Assembly: GCA_963709665.1 (NCBI GenBank)
Contig: CAVPWU010000007.1
Span: forward strand, 248,001-312,000
From: DASZIT01 sp963709665
GTDB taxonomy: Bacteria > Actinomycetota > Acidimicrobiia > Acidimicrobiales > RAAP-2
Reading direction: 5' to 3'
Length of the DNA: 64,000 nucleotides
Part shown: positions 9,342 to 17,902 of the stretch, one piece after another
Position numbering within the stretch: the first letter of the stretch is position 1
Layout of the letters: every line of letters starts with the position of its first letter
Program-made: the position numbers and the translations under genes
The notes under the pieces: generated by a model
What the model was told of the DNA's origin: nothing
Database searches by the model: none
What the model saw: only the letters and a program-made list of their open reading frames with translations

Positions 9342-10234
9342 GGAGCAGAACCTGGAGCCCGAGACTGGTGGCGGCGCTGGTCGCCGCCGTGACGGTGGCG
9401 GTGCTCGCCCCCGGATCGGCCGGTGCCGCCGGGGCGACCTCCCCCACGCTTGCCCCACCCCGGCAGCACATCCAGGTGACCCCCGATCTGCCGCTCCCGA
9501 CGACTCCGTTCGTGGGGATCGCCTCGATGCCCTACTCCTCCGGCTACTGGAACGTCGATGCCGACGGCTGGGTGCACCCCCACGGCCAGGACAGCGAGTG
9601 GGGCGGGACCAACACCCTGACCCTCAACGAGCCGATCACCCACATCGTGGCGACCAACGGGTTCGGCTACTGGCTGGTGGCGGCCGACGGCGGCACCTTC
9701 GCCTTCGGCGACGCCGGGTTCTACGGGTCGATGGGTGGCAAGCCCCTGAACGCCCCGGTGGTCGACATGGCCCCCACGGCCGACGACGGCGGCTACTGGC
9801 TGGTGGCCTCCGACGGCGGGATCTTCGCCTTCGGCGACGCCGCCTTCCACGGCTCGATGGGCGGACACCCGCTCAACAGCCCGGTGGTGGGGATCGCCGT
9901 CGACCGGGCCACCGGCGCCTACTGGGAGGTGGCCGCCGACGGCGGGATCTTCGCCTTCGACGCCCCGTTCCTGGGCTCCACCGGCTCGATCGCCCTCCGT
10001 CAGCCCGTGGTCGGCATGGCGGCCACCGCCGACAACGCCGGCTACTGGTTCGTGGCCGCCGACGGGGGCCTCTTCTCCTACGGGGACGCCGGGTTCGCCG
10101 GCTCCGCCGGCGGCAGTCCCATCCCCGCCCCCATCGTGGGCATGGCCCCGGACTGGTCGACCGGCGGCTACTGGCTCCTCGGTCGTGACGGTTCGGTCTA
10201 CGCCTACGGCGCGCCCTTCGCCGGCTCGGACTGA
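9338..10234 (+). CDS. Secreted GYW-repeat (propeller-like) protein
   Basis: A 298-residue exported protein. The N-terminus MRSRTWSPR plus a hydrophobic core and AGAAGA-type site is a clear Sec signal. The mature part is about six units of roughly 42 residues with the pattern GYWLVAADGGxFAFGDA followed by GSMGGxPLN and VVGMA. Each unit looks like one propeller blade, so a six- or seven-bladed propeller is likely. Such repeats are frequent in actinobacterial surface proteins of unknown ligand. The ATG overlaps the stop of the DUF3097 gene. It faces a homologous gene on the other strand with only 19 bp between stops. Confidence 0.85.
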   Translation: MRSRTWSPRLVAALVAAVTVAVLAPGSAGAAGATSPTLAPPRQHIQVTPDLPLPTTPFVGIASMPYSSGYWNVDADGWVHPHGQDSEWGGTNTLTLNEPITHIVATNGFGYWLVAADGGTFAFGDAGFYGSMGGKPLNAPVVDMAPTADDGGYWLVASDGGIFAFGDAAFHGSMGGHPLNSPVVGIAVDRATGAYWEVAADGGIFAFDAPFLGSTGSIALRQPVVGMAATADNAGYWFVAADGGLFSYGDAGFAGSAGGSPIPAPIVGMAPDWSTGGYWLLGRDGSVYAYGAPFAGSD

Positions 10235-10238
10235 ACCG

Positions 10239-10255
10239 GACGGCCGGAGGCCGTC
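10239..10255. terminator. Small hairpin between two convergent genes
   Basis: GACGGCC-GGA-GGCCGTC, a 7-bp stem with a 3-base loop, lies between (and touches) the ends of the two convergent GYW-repeat genes. It may act as a bidirectional terminator. No U-tract. Confidence 0.4.
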
Positions 10256-11204
10256 AGCCGTTGGCGGCCGCCCCCTCGAGCGTTCCACCTTCGGGGGCGC
10301 CCGAGCCCCGGAACGGGGCGTCACCGAAGGAGAACACCCCGCCGTCGGAGGCGAACGTCCAGTAGCCGGTCCCGTCCGGGTTGGCGGCGATGGCCGCCAT
10401 CGGCTTGTTCAACGGCTTGCCGCCCATGGAGCCGGCGAAGGCGGCGTCCCCGAACGAGAACACCCCGCCGTCCGACGCCACCAACCAGTACCCCTTCCCG
10501 TCGGGGGTGGAGCTCATGCCCACGATGGGCTGGTTGAGCGGGTGCCCGCCCATCGAGCCGTAGAAGGCGGCGTCGCCGAAGGCGAAGATCCCGCCGTCCG
10601 AGGCCACCTCCCAGTAGCCGCCCCCATCGGGGGTGCTGGCGATGCCCACGATGGGCTGGTTGAGCGGATGGCCGCCCATGGAGCCGAGGAAGGGCGCCCC
10701 GCAGAAGGCGAACACCCCGCCGTCCGTCGCCACCATCAGGACGCCGAAATGGGCGGCAGCCACACCCACCAACGGTGCATTGGAGACGGTCGCCGACACT
10801 CCATCGCAGGTAGCGGTGTTGCCGTATCCGATGACCTCACCGCCGTACCCGACCGCGCCACCCAGCGACGCGTCGCCGACCACCGTGCCCGACCCGACCC
10901 AGTACCCCGGACTGGCATTGTCGCCCGTGAAGGCGACGCCGACAGTGATGCAGGTGCTCCACCCACTGCTGAGGAAGCACTGAGGCGGTCCCAGGGTGGG
11001 GTTGCTCGGTAGCCGGTTGAGGTTCGGGGCGTTGAACGCATAGGCGGAGCCGGAGATCATGAGTTGGTAGCCGGGCCCGGATGCCGAGGGGGGCGAAGGT
11101 GTGGCCGCACCGGCGGATGGAGGGACGCTCGACGCCACCCCCACGCTGACCAGGCACAGTGAACCGAGGAGGGCGAGCCCCCGCCGGACGGATCGAGATC
11201 GCAT
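10254..11204 (-). CDS. Secreted GYW-repeat protein with Cys-containing N-terminal domain
   Basis: A 316-residue exported protein. The ATG at 11204 follows AGGAGG with good spacing; an ATG 13 codons upstream lacks this. A signal peptide spans about residues 1-33 (ending SAGAA). About 120 residues follow without clear repeats and contain three Cys (PPQCF, STCIT, TATCDG). Four copies of the ~42-residue GYWxVASDGGIFAFGDAAF...GSMGGHPLNQP repeat finish the protein. Repeats are closer to one another than to most blades of the convergent neighbour, pointing to recent repeat amplification. Function unknown; a surface or extracellular role is inferred. Confidence 0.83.
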   Translation of the reverse strand: MRSRSVRRGLALLGSLCLVSVGVASSVPPSAGAATPSPPSASGPGYQLMISGSAYAFNAPNLNRLPSNPTLGPPQCFLSSGWSTCITVGVAFTGDNASPGYWVGSGTVVGDASLGGAVGYGGEVIGYGNTATCDGVSATVSNAPLVGVAAAHFGVLMVATDGGVFAFCGAPFLGSMGGHPLNQPIVGIASTPDGGGYWEVASDGGIFAFGDAAFYGSMGGHPLNQPIVGMSSTPDGKGYWLVASDGGVFSFGDAAFAGSMGGKPLNKPMAAIAANPDGTGYWTFASDGGVFSFGDAPFRGSGAPEGGTLEGAAANG

Positions 11205-11329
11205 GACGCCTCCTGAAGCGGTCCACCGGGCCGGACGACCCACGCTGAGGTCGGACTCTACCCATCCCCCGCAGCCGACGCCGGAGACCCGCGGTCCGGG
11301 CCGGCCGCCGCCCGCCTACCATCGGCACC

Positions 11330-11866
11330 ATGCGGGACGACCGTCGCTGGACCAAGCTGATCCTCATCTACGCCGGTCTGTTCGGGGCGGCTCTGGCCAT
11401 CGCCGCCATGTCCATCGGCCTGCCCGCCCAGGCCACCGGCACCTGCGGGCCGGGCCAGGGCTCCGAGGCGGCGGCCATCGCCTTCTTCGACCCCGTCACC
11501 ATCGGCGCCGGCGCCGAGCCCCCCGCCTCCAACCAGGCCGAACACACCGTGTGGGCCAACTTCGTCCACGGCTGCCAGTCGGCGGCCGACACCCGGATGC
11601 TGGTGGCCCTGCCCCTGCTGGTCATCTCGCTCGGGCTGGTCGTCCTCGGGGTCGTCCTCCTGGTCCGGAAGGACCGCCGCCGGGACACCCCGGCCGCCCC
11701 CAGCCTGGGGACGGGATCCGGATGGGGGACACCCTCACCCCCGGAGATGGCGGGCGTGGGATCGCCGTCGTCGGGAGGCGGGAGCCCCAGCCTGGCCGGG
11801 ACCCACTGGTCGCTCTCGCGGCCCCCGGTGCCGGGCCGGCCGCCGAGCCACACCGGCGGGAGCTAG
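11330..11866 (+). CDS. Hypothetical two-TM membrane protein
   Basis: A 178-residue protein not assigned to a family. Membrane segments at about residues 10-28 and 92-112 flank a loop of about 60 residues with two Cys (GTCGPG, VHGCQS) that may form a disulfide outside the cell. The C-terminal 65 residues are Pro/Gly/Ser-rich and disordered, on the cytoplasmic side after RKDRRR. It stands alone between the secreted repeat genes and the acyl-CoA carboxylase genes and is transcribed toward accE. Codon use fits the surrounding genome. Confidence 0.65.
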   Translation: MRDDRRWTKLILIYAGLFGAALAIAAMSIGLPAQATGTCGPGQGSEAAAIAFFDPVTIGAGAEPPASNQAEHTVWANFVHGCQSAADTRMLVALPLLVISLGLVVLGVVLLVRKDRRRDTPAAPSLGTGSGWGTPSPPEMAGVGSPSSGGGSPSLAGTHWSLSRPPVPGRPPSHTGGS

Positions 11867-11897
11867 CCCGGCCGGACCGAGCCGGTGCGAGGTCGGG

Positions 11898-12113
11898 TCA
11901 GCCCCGGGCCCAGGGGCGCTCGCGGCGCACGGCGGTGGGCCTCGCCCACCACCGACCGCTGAACCGCCAGGCCGGCCCGGCCGGCGTCGGCTCGGCGGTG
12001 GCCGCCACCGGACGGGGCCATGCCTGGTCCACGGCGGCGGCCAGCACCGCCAGCACCGCCGGGTCCGGCGCCGGGCGCCGGGCCAGTCCGAGGTCCTGGA
12101 CGGCGTCGGTCAC
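11898..12113 (-). CDS. accE: Acyl-CoA carboxylase epsilon subunit
   Basis: A 71-residue small subunit that in actinobacteria binds the carboxyltransferase (beta) subunit and raises holoenzyme activity. The GTG start overlaps the accD stop (GTGA), indicating coupling. The pattern is typical: N-terminal helix with PAVLAVLAAAVDQAW and a C-terminal WRFSGRWWA...RRERPW segment. It follows accD directly, as in other actinobacterial acyl-CoA carboxylases. The family is poorly conserved in sequence, so context contributes to this call. Confidence 0.8.
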   Translation of the reverse strand: MTDAVQDLGLARRPAPDPAVLAVLAAAVDQAWPRPVAATAEPTPAGPAWRFSGRWWARPTAVRRERPWARG

Positions 12114-13666
12114 AGGGGCATGTTCCCGTGCTTGCGCTTGGGGAGCTCCTCGCGCTTGGACAGCAGCAGGTTGAGACTGCGCACCAGCACCCGACGGGTC
12201 TCGGCCGGGTCGATGACGTCGTCGACGTAGCCCCGCTCGGCTGCCGCGTAGGGGTTGGCGTACCGCTCGGTGTACTCCTCCACCAGCTCCCGTCGGCGGC
12301 CCACCGGGTCGGCGGCCTCGGCCAGGTCCCGGCGGTAGACGATCTCGACGGCGCCCTCCGGGCCCATCACCGCCAGCTCGGCCGACGGCCAGGCGTAGGC
12401 CAGGTCGGCCCCGATCGACTTGGAGTTCATGACCACGTAGGCGCCGCCGTAGGCCTTGCGGGTGATGATCTGCACCCGGGGCACCGTCGACTCGCAGTAG
12501 GCGTAGAGCAGCTTGGCGCCGTGGCGGATGATGCCCCCGTACTCCTGGTCGGTCCCGGGCATGAACCCGGGCACGTCCACGAAGGTGACCAGCGGCACGT
12601 TGAAGGCGTCACAGGTCCGCACGAACCGGGCGCCCTTCTCCGAGGCGTCGATGTCCAGCACCCCGGCCAGCATCTGGGGCTGGTTGCCCACGATCCCCAC
12701 CGCCCGGCCGTCCACCCGGCCGAAGCCGCACACCAGGTTCATCGCCCAGTGGTGGTTGACCTCGAAGAACTCACCGTCGTCGACCACCGACTCGATGACC
12801 TTCTTCATGTCGTAGGGCTGGTTGGGCGAGGCGGGCATCAGCTCCGACAGCTCCGGGCAGAGGCGCTCGGGGTCGTCCCCGGAGTCGACCACCGGGGCCT
12901 CCTCGAGGTTGTTGGAGGGCAGGAAGCTGAGGAGGTAGCGGACGTCGTCCAGGCACGCCTTCTCGTCGGGGGAGACGAAGGCGGCCACGCCCGACTTGGT
13001 GGCGTGGCTCATGGCCCCGCCCAGCTCCTCGAGGGTGACGTCCTCGCCGGTGACCGTCTTCACCACGTCGGGGCCGGTGATGAACATGTGGCTGGTGCCC
13101 TGGACCATGAAGATGAAGTCGGTCATGGCCGGGCTGTAGACCGCCCCGCCGGCGCACGGGCCGAGGATGACGCTGATCTGGGGGATGACCCCGGAGGCCT
13201 GGGCGTTCCGGTGGAAGATGCCGCCGTAGGAGTGGAGGGAGACCACGCCCTCCTGGATGCGGGCGCCCGCCCCGTCGTTGAGGCCGATCATCGGCACGCC
13301 GATGGAGGCGGCCAGGTCCATCACCTTGTGGATCTTCTCGGCGAACACCTCGCCGAGGGCCCCGCCGAAGACGGTGAAGTCCTGGCTGAACACGCAGACC
13401 CGGCGACCGTCGATGGTGCCGAACCCGGTGATCACCCCGTCGGTGTAGGGCCGGTTGTCCTCGAGCCCCATGCCGTGGGCCCGGTGGCGGGCCAGCATGT
13501 CCAGCTCCTGGAACGAGCCGTCGTCGAGCAGGTAGTCGAGCCGCTCCCGGGCGGTCATCTTGCCCTTGGCGTGGTGCTTCTCCACCGACCGGGGCGATCC
13601 GGCGTTCCGGGCCTGCTCGCGGCGCTCGGCCAGCTCTTCGAGACGTTGGGTCATCGGATGATCCAT
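12110..13666 (-). CDS. accD: Acyl-CoA carboxylase carboxyltransferase (beta) subunit, propionyl-CoA carboxylase type
   Basis: Transfers carboxyl from biotin to acetyl- or propionyl-CoA. The 518-residue chain has both crotonase-like halves: the N-terminal oxyanion region GLNDGAGARIQEG with AGGAVYSPA, and the C-terminal FVDVPGFMPGTDQEYGGIIRHGAK with AYGGAYVVMNSK. The length matches PccB/AccD5-type proteins. The start at 13666 (MDHPMTQR) is preferred over a longer open frame that overlaps the neighbouring gene; an alternative ATG lies at 13654. accE follows with a GTGA overlap. The biotin-carrying alpha subunit is not in the window. A role in feeding methylmalonyl-CoA to the nearby mutase/epimerase genes is likely. 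Confidence 0.92.
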   Translation of the reverse strand: MDHPMTQRLEELAERREQARNAGSPRSVEKHHAKGKMTARERLDYLLDDGSFQELDMLARHRAHGMGLEDNRPYTDGVITGFGTIDGRRVCVFSQDFTVFGGALGEVFAEKIHKVMDLAASIGVPMIGLNDGAGARIQEGVVSLHSYGGIFHRNAQASGVIPQISVILGPCAGGAVYSPAMTDFIFMVQGTSHMFITGPDVVKTVTGEDVTLEELGGAMSHATKSGVAAFVSPDEKACLDDVRYLLSFLPSNNLEEAPVVDSGDDPERLCPELSELMPASPNQPYDMKKVIESVVDDGEFFEVNHHWAMNLVCGFGRVDGRAVGIVGNQPQMLAGVLDIDASEKGARFVRTCDAFNVPLVTFVDVPGFMPGTDQEYGGIIRHGAKLLYAYCESTVPRVQIITRKAYGGAYVVMNSKSIGADLAYAWPSAELAVMGPEGAVEIVYRRDLAEAADPVGRRRELVEEYTERYANPYAAAERGYVDDVIDPAETRRVLVRSLNLLLSKREELPKRKHGNMPL

Positions 13667-13716
13667 GGGGGACGAGGCTATCGGAACCGCCGGGGGGTCG
13701 ACTTCGTCCCTCCGGC

Positions 13717-14541
13717 TCAGCGGGGCCGGTTGACCCAGTGGGGACCGCACCAGACGTAGGTGACCGGCTGCTGTGCGGTGCCCGTCCGATAGGAGGCCAC
13801 GCTGGTCCCCAGGTACCGGGCCTCGAGCTTCGGATCGGGCTCCCCGTGGAGCCGGTAGCGGGTGGTGGCGTCCCCCTCGGGACCGGTGGGCTCCCACCGC
13901 TCGATGCGGACCACCTCGCGGACCAGGTCGTCGACCACCAGGACCGCCCAGGCCGGCGAGCGGGGCGAGTCGAGATCGGTCCACCGTCGGCCGATCCGCC
14001 ACGCCGGGGCCTGGCGGTCGGTGGACTCCTCGGCGCTCTGGCGGAGCAGCACCACCTGGTGGGCGCGCTTGAACTTGGCCGGCGGGGCCAGGGCCACGGC
14101 GGCCGCCTCCACGGGCAGCCGGCGGCCGGCGGCCGGGACCCCGGTCGGGGCCAGCCCGAGGGCGTCGATGGCCGTCGCCTCCACCAGGCGTGCCTCGTCG
14201 CCGCCCAGCCCGTGGCGGAGGATGTCGATCCGGACCGGCCGGCCGGCCGCCTCGATCTCCCCCACCCGGGCGGCCACCGGATCCCCGGTGCCCTCCGACG
14301 CGCTGCGGCGCAGGGAGGCCAGGTCCCGGAAGCACCGGTCCCCCTTGCCCCGGCCGACCAGGAAGGGCCGGCCGGTCCGGGGGTCCACCAGCAGGTAGAC
14401 GTACGACCGGAGCTTGGCTGCCACCTCGGGGGTGAACCCGTCCACGCCGGCGGCCGGCGGGCCGGCGGCCGGGTCGGGTCCGGCCCCACCGGCGTCGTCC
14501 ACTGCGCTGAGGTCGGCGACCACCGTGCCGTCGACGGCCAC
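13717..14541 (-). CDS. GIY-YIG-like nuclease domain protein (LEM-3-like type)
   Basis: A 274-residue protein with GTG start. Residues about 44-130 hold a GIY-YIG-like domain: YVYLLVDPRTG in place of GIY, FLVGRGKGDR in place of YIG plus the Arg, and EATAIDAL for the helix with the catalytic Glu. This resembles the LEM-3-like GIY-YIG branch. The remaining 140 residues have no family I recognise but include a beta-rich stretch ending WCGPHWVNRPR. It lies 50 bp upstream of accD in the same direction. The substrate is unknown; nuclease activity is inferred from the fold only. Confidence 0.65.
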   Translation of the reverse strand: MAVDGTVVADLSAVDDAGGAGPDPAAGPPAAGVDGFTPEVAAKLRSYVYLLVDPRTGRPFLVGRGKGDRCFRDLASLRRSASEGTGDPVAARVGEIEAAGRPVRIDILRHGLGGDEARLVEATAIDALGLAPTGVPAAGRRLPVEAAAVALAPPAKFKRAHQVVLLRQSAEESTDRQAPAWRIGRRWTDLDSPRSPAWAVLVVDDLVREVVRIERWEPTGPEGDATTRYRLHGEPDPKLEARYLGTSVASYRTGTAQQPVTYVWCGPHWVNRPR

Positions 14542-14636
14542 CGCCGCCTCGGTCAGGACGCCGGCCCCACCGTGGTCGGCTCCGTCGTCGACGTCCGCCG
14601 GCGGCCGCTCCCCCCCTCCACCGGCGGCCTCCCGCC

Positions 14637-15047
14637 CTACTCTTGGACGAGCTCGATGAGGGTGCCGAAGGCGCCCTTGGGGTGGATGAAGGCCACCGTG
14701 GTGCCCCGGGAGCCGGGACGGGGCGCCTCGTCGATGACCCGGCCCCCGTGGTCCTTCACCGACTGGAGAGCGGCGGCGCAGTCGTCCACCCGGTAGCCCA
14801 CGTGGTGCAGGCCCTCGCCCTTCTTGGCCAGGTAGCCGGCCACCGGCGACGTCTCGGAGATGGGGGTCAGCAGCTGCACGTAGCTGTCGGCCACCTTGAG
14901 CAGCGCCTCCTCCACCCCGTCGGACTCCACCCGCTCGCGATGGTCCACCGTGGCCCCGAAGGTCTCGGCGTAGTAGGCGATGGCCGCCTCGAGGTCGTGG
15001 ACGGCGATGGCCACGTGGTCGATCTCGGTCAGCAGCGGTTCGGTCAT
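14637..15047 (-). CDS. mce: Methylmalonyl/ethylmalonyl-CoA epimerase
   Basis: Interconverts the 2S and 2R epimers of methylmalonyl-CoA or ethylmalonyl-CoA. The 136 residues form a vicinal-oxygen-chelate fold: IDHVAIAVHDLE (metal His), QLLTP, GEGLHHVGYRVDD (metal His), and a final FIHPKGAFGTLIELVQE (metal Glu). The start overlaps the ccr stop (ATGA), so epimerase and crotonyl-CoA carboxylase/reductase are coupled. This fits epimerisation of (2S)-ethylmalonyl-CoA before Ecm acts. Length is typical for the family. Confidence 0.92.
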   Translation of the reverse strand: MTEPLLTEIDHVAIAVHDLEAAIAYYAETFGATVDHRERVESDGVEEALLKVADSYVQLLTPISETSPVAGYLAKKGEGLHHVGYRVDDCAAALQSVKDHGGRVIDEAPRPGSRGTTVAFIHPKGAFGTLIELVQE

Positions 15048-16384
15048 GCCCCGTGCCTCCGGAAGAGCGTGATGCGGTCCTCGCCGACCTCGGACCGGAG
15101 CTCGGGATCGTCGATGCCCAGGCCCTCCTCGGGCGCCAGGCAGAGGACCCCGATCTTCCCCTCGTGGAGGTTCCGGTGGACCTGGTAGGCGGCGTCGCCC
15201 ACCCCCTCGAGGGGGTGGACGGCCGACAGCGGCGGGAGGATCTTGCCCTCGCACACCAGCTGGTTGGCGTCCCACGCCTCCCGGTAGTTGGCGAAGTGGG
15301 AGCCCTTGATGGTCTTCAGCTTCATCCACAGGTGGCGGTTGTCGTACTCGATCATGTAGCCGGAGGTGGCGGCACAGGTGACGATGGTGCCGCCCCGCTT
15401 GGCGGCGAACACCGAGGCGCCCATGGTCTGGCGGCCCGGGTGCTCGAACACGATGTCCACGTCGTCGCCGACCAGGGCCCGGATGTCCTTGCCCAGTCGG
15501 CGCCACTCCGCCTCGTCCTGGGTGTGCTCGTCCTTCCAGAACCGGTAGCCGGCCGCCTTGCGGTCGATGACCGCCTCCACCCCGAGATCGTGGAGCAGCT
15601 CCACCTTCTCCGGCGAGGACACCACGCCCACCGGGGTGCCGCCGCCGTTCAACACGTACTGGACGGCGAAGGCACCCAGACCGCCGGACGCCCCCCACAC
15701 CAGCACCTTGTCGCCCTGGCGCATGGAGGCACCGTTCTTCGACACCACCATCCGGTAGGAGGTGGAGTTGCAGAGGGCGTTGATCGCCGCCTCCTCCCAC
15801 GACAGGTGGGTGGGCTTGGGCATCAGCTGGTTGGCCTTGACCACCGCCAGGTCGGCCAGGCCGCCGAAGTTGGTCTCGAAGCCCCAGATCCGCTGGTTGT
15901 CGGCCAGCATCGAGTCGTCGTGGGCGCTGGGGCTCTGGTCGTCGACATAGTTGCAGTGGACGGTGACCCTGTCCCCCGGCTTCCACTTGCGGACCGCCGA
16001 CCCCACCCGGATCACCACCGCCGAGGCGTCGGAGCCGACCACGTGGTACGGCAGGGCGTGGCGGGCCCCCCAGACGCTCTCCTTGCCCAGCCGGTCGAGG
16101 AAGCCGAAGGTGGGCAGCGGCTCGAAGATGGAGGTCCACACCGTGTTGAAGTTGATGGAGCTGGCCATCACGGCCAGGTAGACCTCGTCGGGGGCCAACT
16201 CCGGGACGGCGACCTCCTCGACATGGAGCGACTTGCGTGGGTCCTTGTCCTCGGAGGCCATGCCCTCGAAGAGGTCGACCTCGTCGCGGCGGACCACCGC
16301 CGCCCGGTAGGACTCGGGGAGCGCCAGGGCGGCGATGTCGTCGCCGGACGCTCCCGACTGGATGGCTGAGAGGAACTCCTGCAT
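15044..16384 (-). CDS. ccr: Crotonyl-CoA carboxylase/reductase
   Basis: Reductively carboxylates crotonyl-CoA to (2S)-ethylmalonyl-CoA with NADPH and CO2, the signature step of the ethylmalonyl-CoA pathway. It is a 446-residue medium-chain dehydrogenase fold without zinc motif. The nucleotide loop is WGASGGLGAFA. CO2-pocket residues known from the family appear present: Asn in INFNTVW, Phe-Glu in WGFETNFGG and His in KGSHFANYREA. It is coupled to mce by an ATGA overlap. A TTACCGG palindrome-like site lies 44 bp upstream. Divergent from the thiolase gene. A simple enoyl reductase lacks this CO2 pocket. Confidence 0.94.
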   Translation of the reverse strand: MQEFLSAIQSGASGDDIAALALPESYRAAVVRRDEVDLFEGMASEDKDPRKSLHVEEVAVPELAPDEVYLAVMASSINFNTVWTSIFEPLPTFGFLDRLGKESVWGARHALPYHVVGSDASAVVIRVGSAVRKWKPGDRVTVHCNYVDDQSPSAHDDSMLADNQRIWGFETNFGGLADLAVVKANQLMPKPTHLSWEEAAINALCNSTSYRMVVSKNGASMRQGDKVLVWGASGGLGAFAVQYVLNGGGTPVGVVSSPEKVELLHDLGVEAVIDRKAAGYRFWKDEHTQDEAEWRRLGKDIRALVGDDVDIVFEHPGRQTMGASVFAAKRGGTIVTCAATSGYMIEYDNRHLWMKLKTIKGSHFANYREAWDANQLVCEGKILPPLSAVHPLEGVGDAAYQVHRNLHEGKIGVLCLAPEEGLGIDDPELRSEVGEDRITLFRRHGA

Positions 16385-16427
16385 AGGTGGCGAGGATACT
16401 CCTCCGGGCGGCGTCGGCCCGTCGAAG

Positions 16428-16441
16428 TTACCGGGTGGTCA
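16428..16441. promoter_or_regulatory. TTACCGG palindrome-like site upstream of ccr
   Basis: TTACCGGGTGGTCA matches 11 of 14 positions of the perfect palindrome upstream of hbd. It lies 44 bp before the ccr start in the ccr/thiolase divergent region. Proposed TetR-type operator; inference from similarity and context. Confidence 0.5.
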
Positions 16442-16526
16442 CCCCGGCCCCGGCCCCGTAGAGTGGTCCGCCGAGGGGGTCGTGGCACCTACGGTGCCGA
16501 TCCCCGGTCGGCGTGGGCCCCGGTCC

Positions 16527-16540
16527 CCGACGGCCGGTAA
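16527..16540. promoter_or_regulatory. CGGCCGGTAA half-palindrome upstream of thiolase
   Basis: CCGACGGCCGGTAA keeps the complete right ten bases of the hbd palindrome but not the left four. It lies 69 bp before the thiolase ATG. It could be a weaker copy of the same operator. Confidence 0.4.
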
Positions 16541-16608
16541 CCTGTTGGTGCTGTGGCCGGCCCGCCTGGGGTCGCCGCCTGATCAGGCCGTAGGCCTCGG
16601 AGGTCGTC

Positions 16609-17790
16609 ATGTCCGGATCCGTCATCGTCGCTGGTGCCCGTACCCCCATCGGCAAGCTGTCGGGGGCCCTCGGCAGCTTCTCGGCCACCGAACTGGGCGG
16701 CTTCGCCATCGCCGCCGCCCTGGAGCGGGCCGGGGTCCAGCCCCAGCAGGTCGACTACGTGTTCATGGGCCAGGTCATCCTGGCCGGCACCGGTCAGATC
16801 ACCGCCCGCCAGGCCGCCGTCAAGGGCGGGATCCCGATGGACGTGCCCGCCTCCACCATCAACAAGGTGTGCCTGTCGGGGCTCAACGCCATCTACCTGG
16901 CCGACCTGCTGATCAACGCCGGTGAGGCCGACATCGTGGTGGCCGGCGGCATGGAGTCGATGACCCAGGCCCCCTACCTGCTGCCCGGCGCCCGGGCCGG
17001 CTACCGGATCGGCGACCAGAAGGTGGTCGACTCCATGATGTACGACGGCCTGTTCTGCGCCTTCGACCAGTGCGCCATGGGGCTGGGCACCGAGCGGTAC
17101 AACGGGGCCGACGGCGTCTCCCGGGAGGCTCAGGACGCCTTCAGCGCCGCCTCCCACGAGCGGGCGGCCGCCGCCATCAAGGACGGAAAGCTGGCCGAGG
17201 AGATCGTGGCCGTGCACGTGCCCCAGCGGAAGGGCGACCCCATCGTGGTCGACACCGACGAGGGCGTCCGCCCGGAGACCACCGCCGAGTCGCTGGCCAA
17301 GCTGAAGCCCGCCTTCGACAAGGAGGGCACCATCACCGCCGGCAACGCCTCCCAGATCTCCGACGGCGGGGCGGCGGTCATCGTGATGTCCAAGGCCAAG
17401 GCCGAGGAGCTGGGCGTGACCCCGCTGGGCGAGCTGGTCAGCTACGGCCAGGTGGCCGGTCCCAGCCCCTCGCTCCTCCACCAGCCGTCCCACGCCACCA
17501 AGGTGGCCCTGGGCAAGGCCGGCCTGTCGGTCGGGGACATCGACCTGTTCGAGATCAACGAGGCGTTCGCGGCGGTCGGCCTGGCCTCCGCCGAGGACCT
17601 GGGGATCCCCGGGGACATCGTCAACGTCAACGGCGGGGCCATCGCCCTCGGCCATCCGGTGGGGATGTCGGGCACCCGGGTGGCGCTCACCGCCCTCCTC
17701 GAGCTGAAGCGCCGGGGCGGCGGCACCGCGGCGGTCAGCCTCTGCGGCGGGGGCGGCCAGGGCGACGCCGCCATCCTGCGGACCCTCTGA
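16609..17790 (+). CDS. Acetyl-CoA C-acetyltransferase (thiolase)
   Basis: Condenses two acetyl-CoA to acetoacetyl-CoA, or the reverse. The 393 residues match biosynthetic thiolases. Nucleophile Cys88 is in INKVCLSGL, the catalytic His lies in ALGHPVGMSG and the second Cys in SLCGGGGQGD. IVAGARTPIGKLSGAL is the standard N-terminus. Divergent from ccr across a 224-bp region holding two palindrome-like sites. Together with hbd and ccr it forms the entry to the ethylmalonyl-CoA pathway; a role in fatty acid beta-oxidation cannot be excluded. Confidence 0.93.
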   Translation: MSGSVIVAGARTPIGKLSGALGSFSATELGGFAIAAALERAGVQPQQVDYVFMGQVILAGTGQITARQAAVKGGIPMDVPASTINKVCLSGLNAIYLADLLINAGEADIVVAGGMESMTQAPYLLPGARAGYRIGDQKVVDSMMYDGLFCAFDQCAMGLGTERYNGADGVSREAQDAFSAASHERAAAAIKDGKLAEEIVAVHVPQRKGDPIVVDTDEGVRPETTAESLAKLKPAFDKEGTITAGNASQISDGGAAVIVMSKAKAEELGVTPLGELVSYGQVAGPSPSLLHQPSHATKVALGKAGLSVGDIDLFEINEAFAAVGLASAEDLGIPGDIVNVNGGAIALGHPVGMSGTRVALTALLELKRRGGGTAAVSLCGGGGQGDAAILRTL

Positions 17791-17902
17791 GGCCGCCCGT
17801 TCCCTCCGTGGCAGCCGGCCCCACCCGCCGGCCGGCGTTGCTCACCGACCCCCCGGACGGCGGCCCGCTCTCAGGCCACTCTCAGGTGGATCGGATTCAC
17901 TG

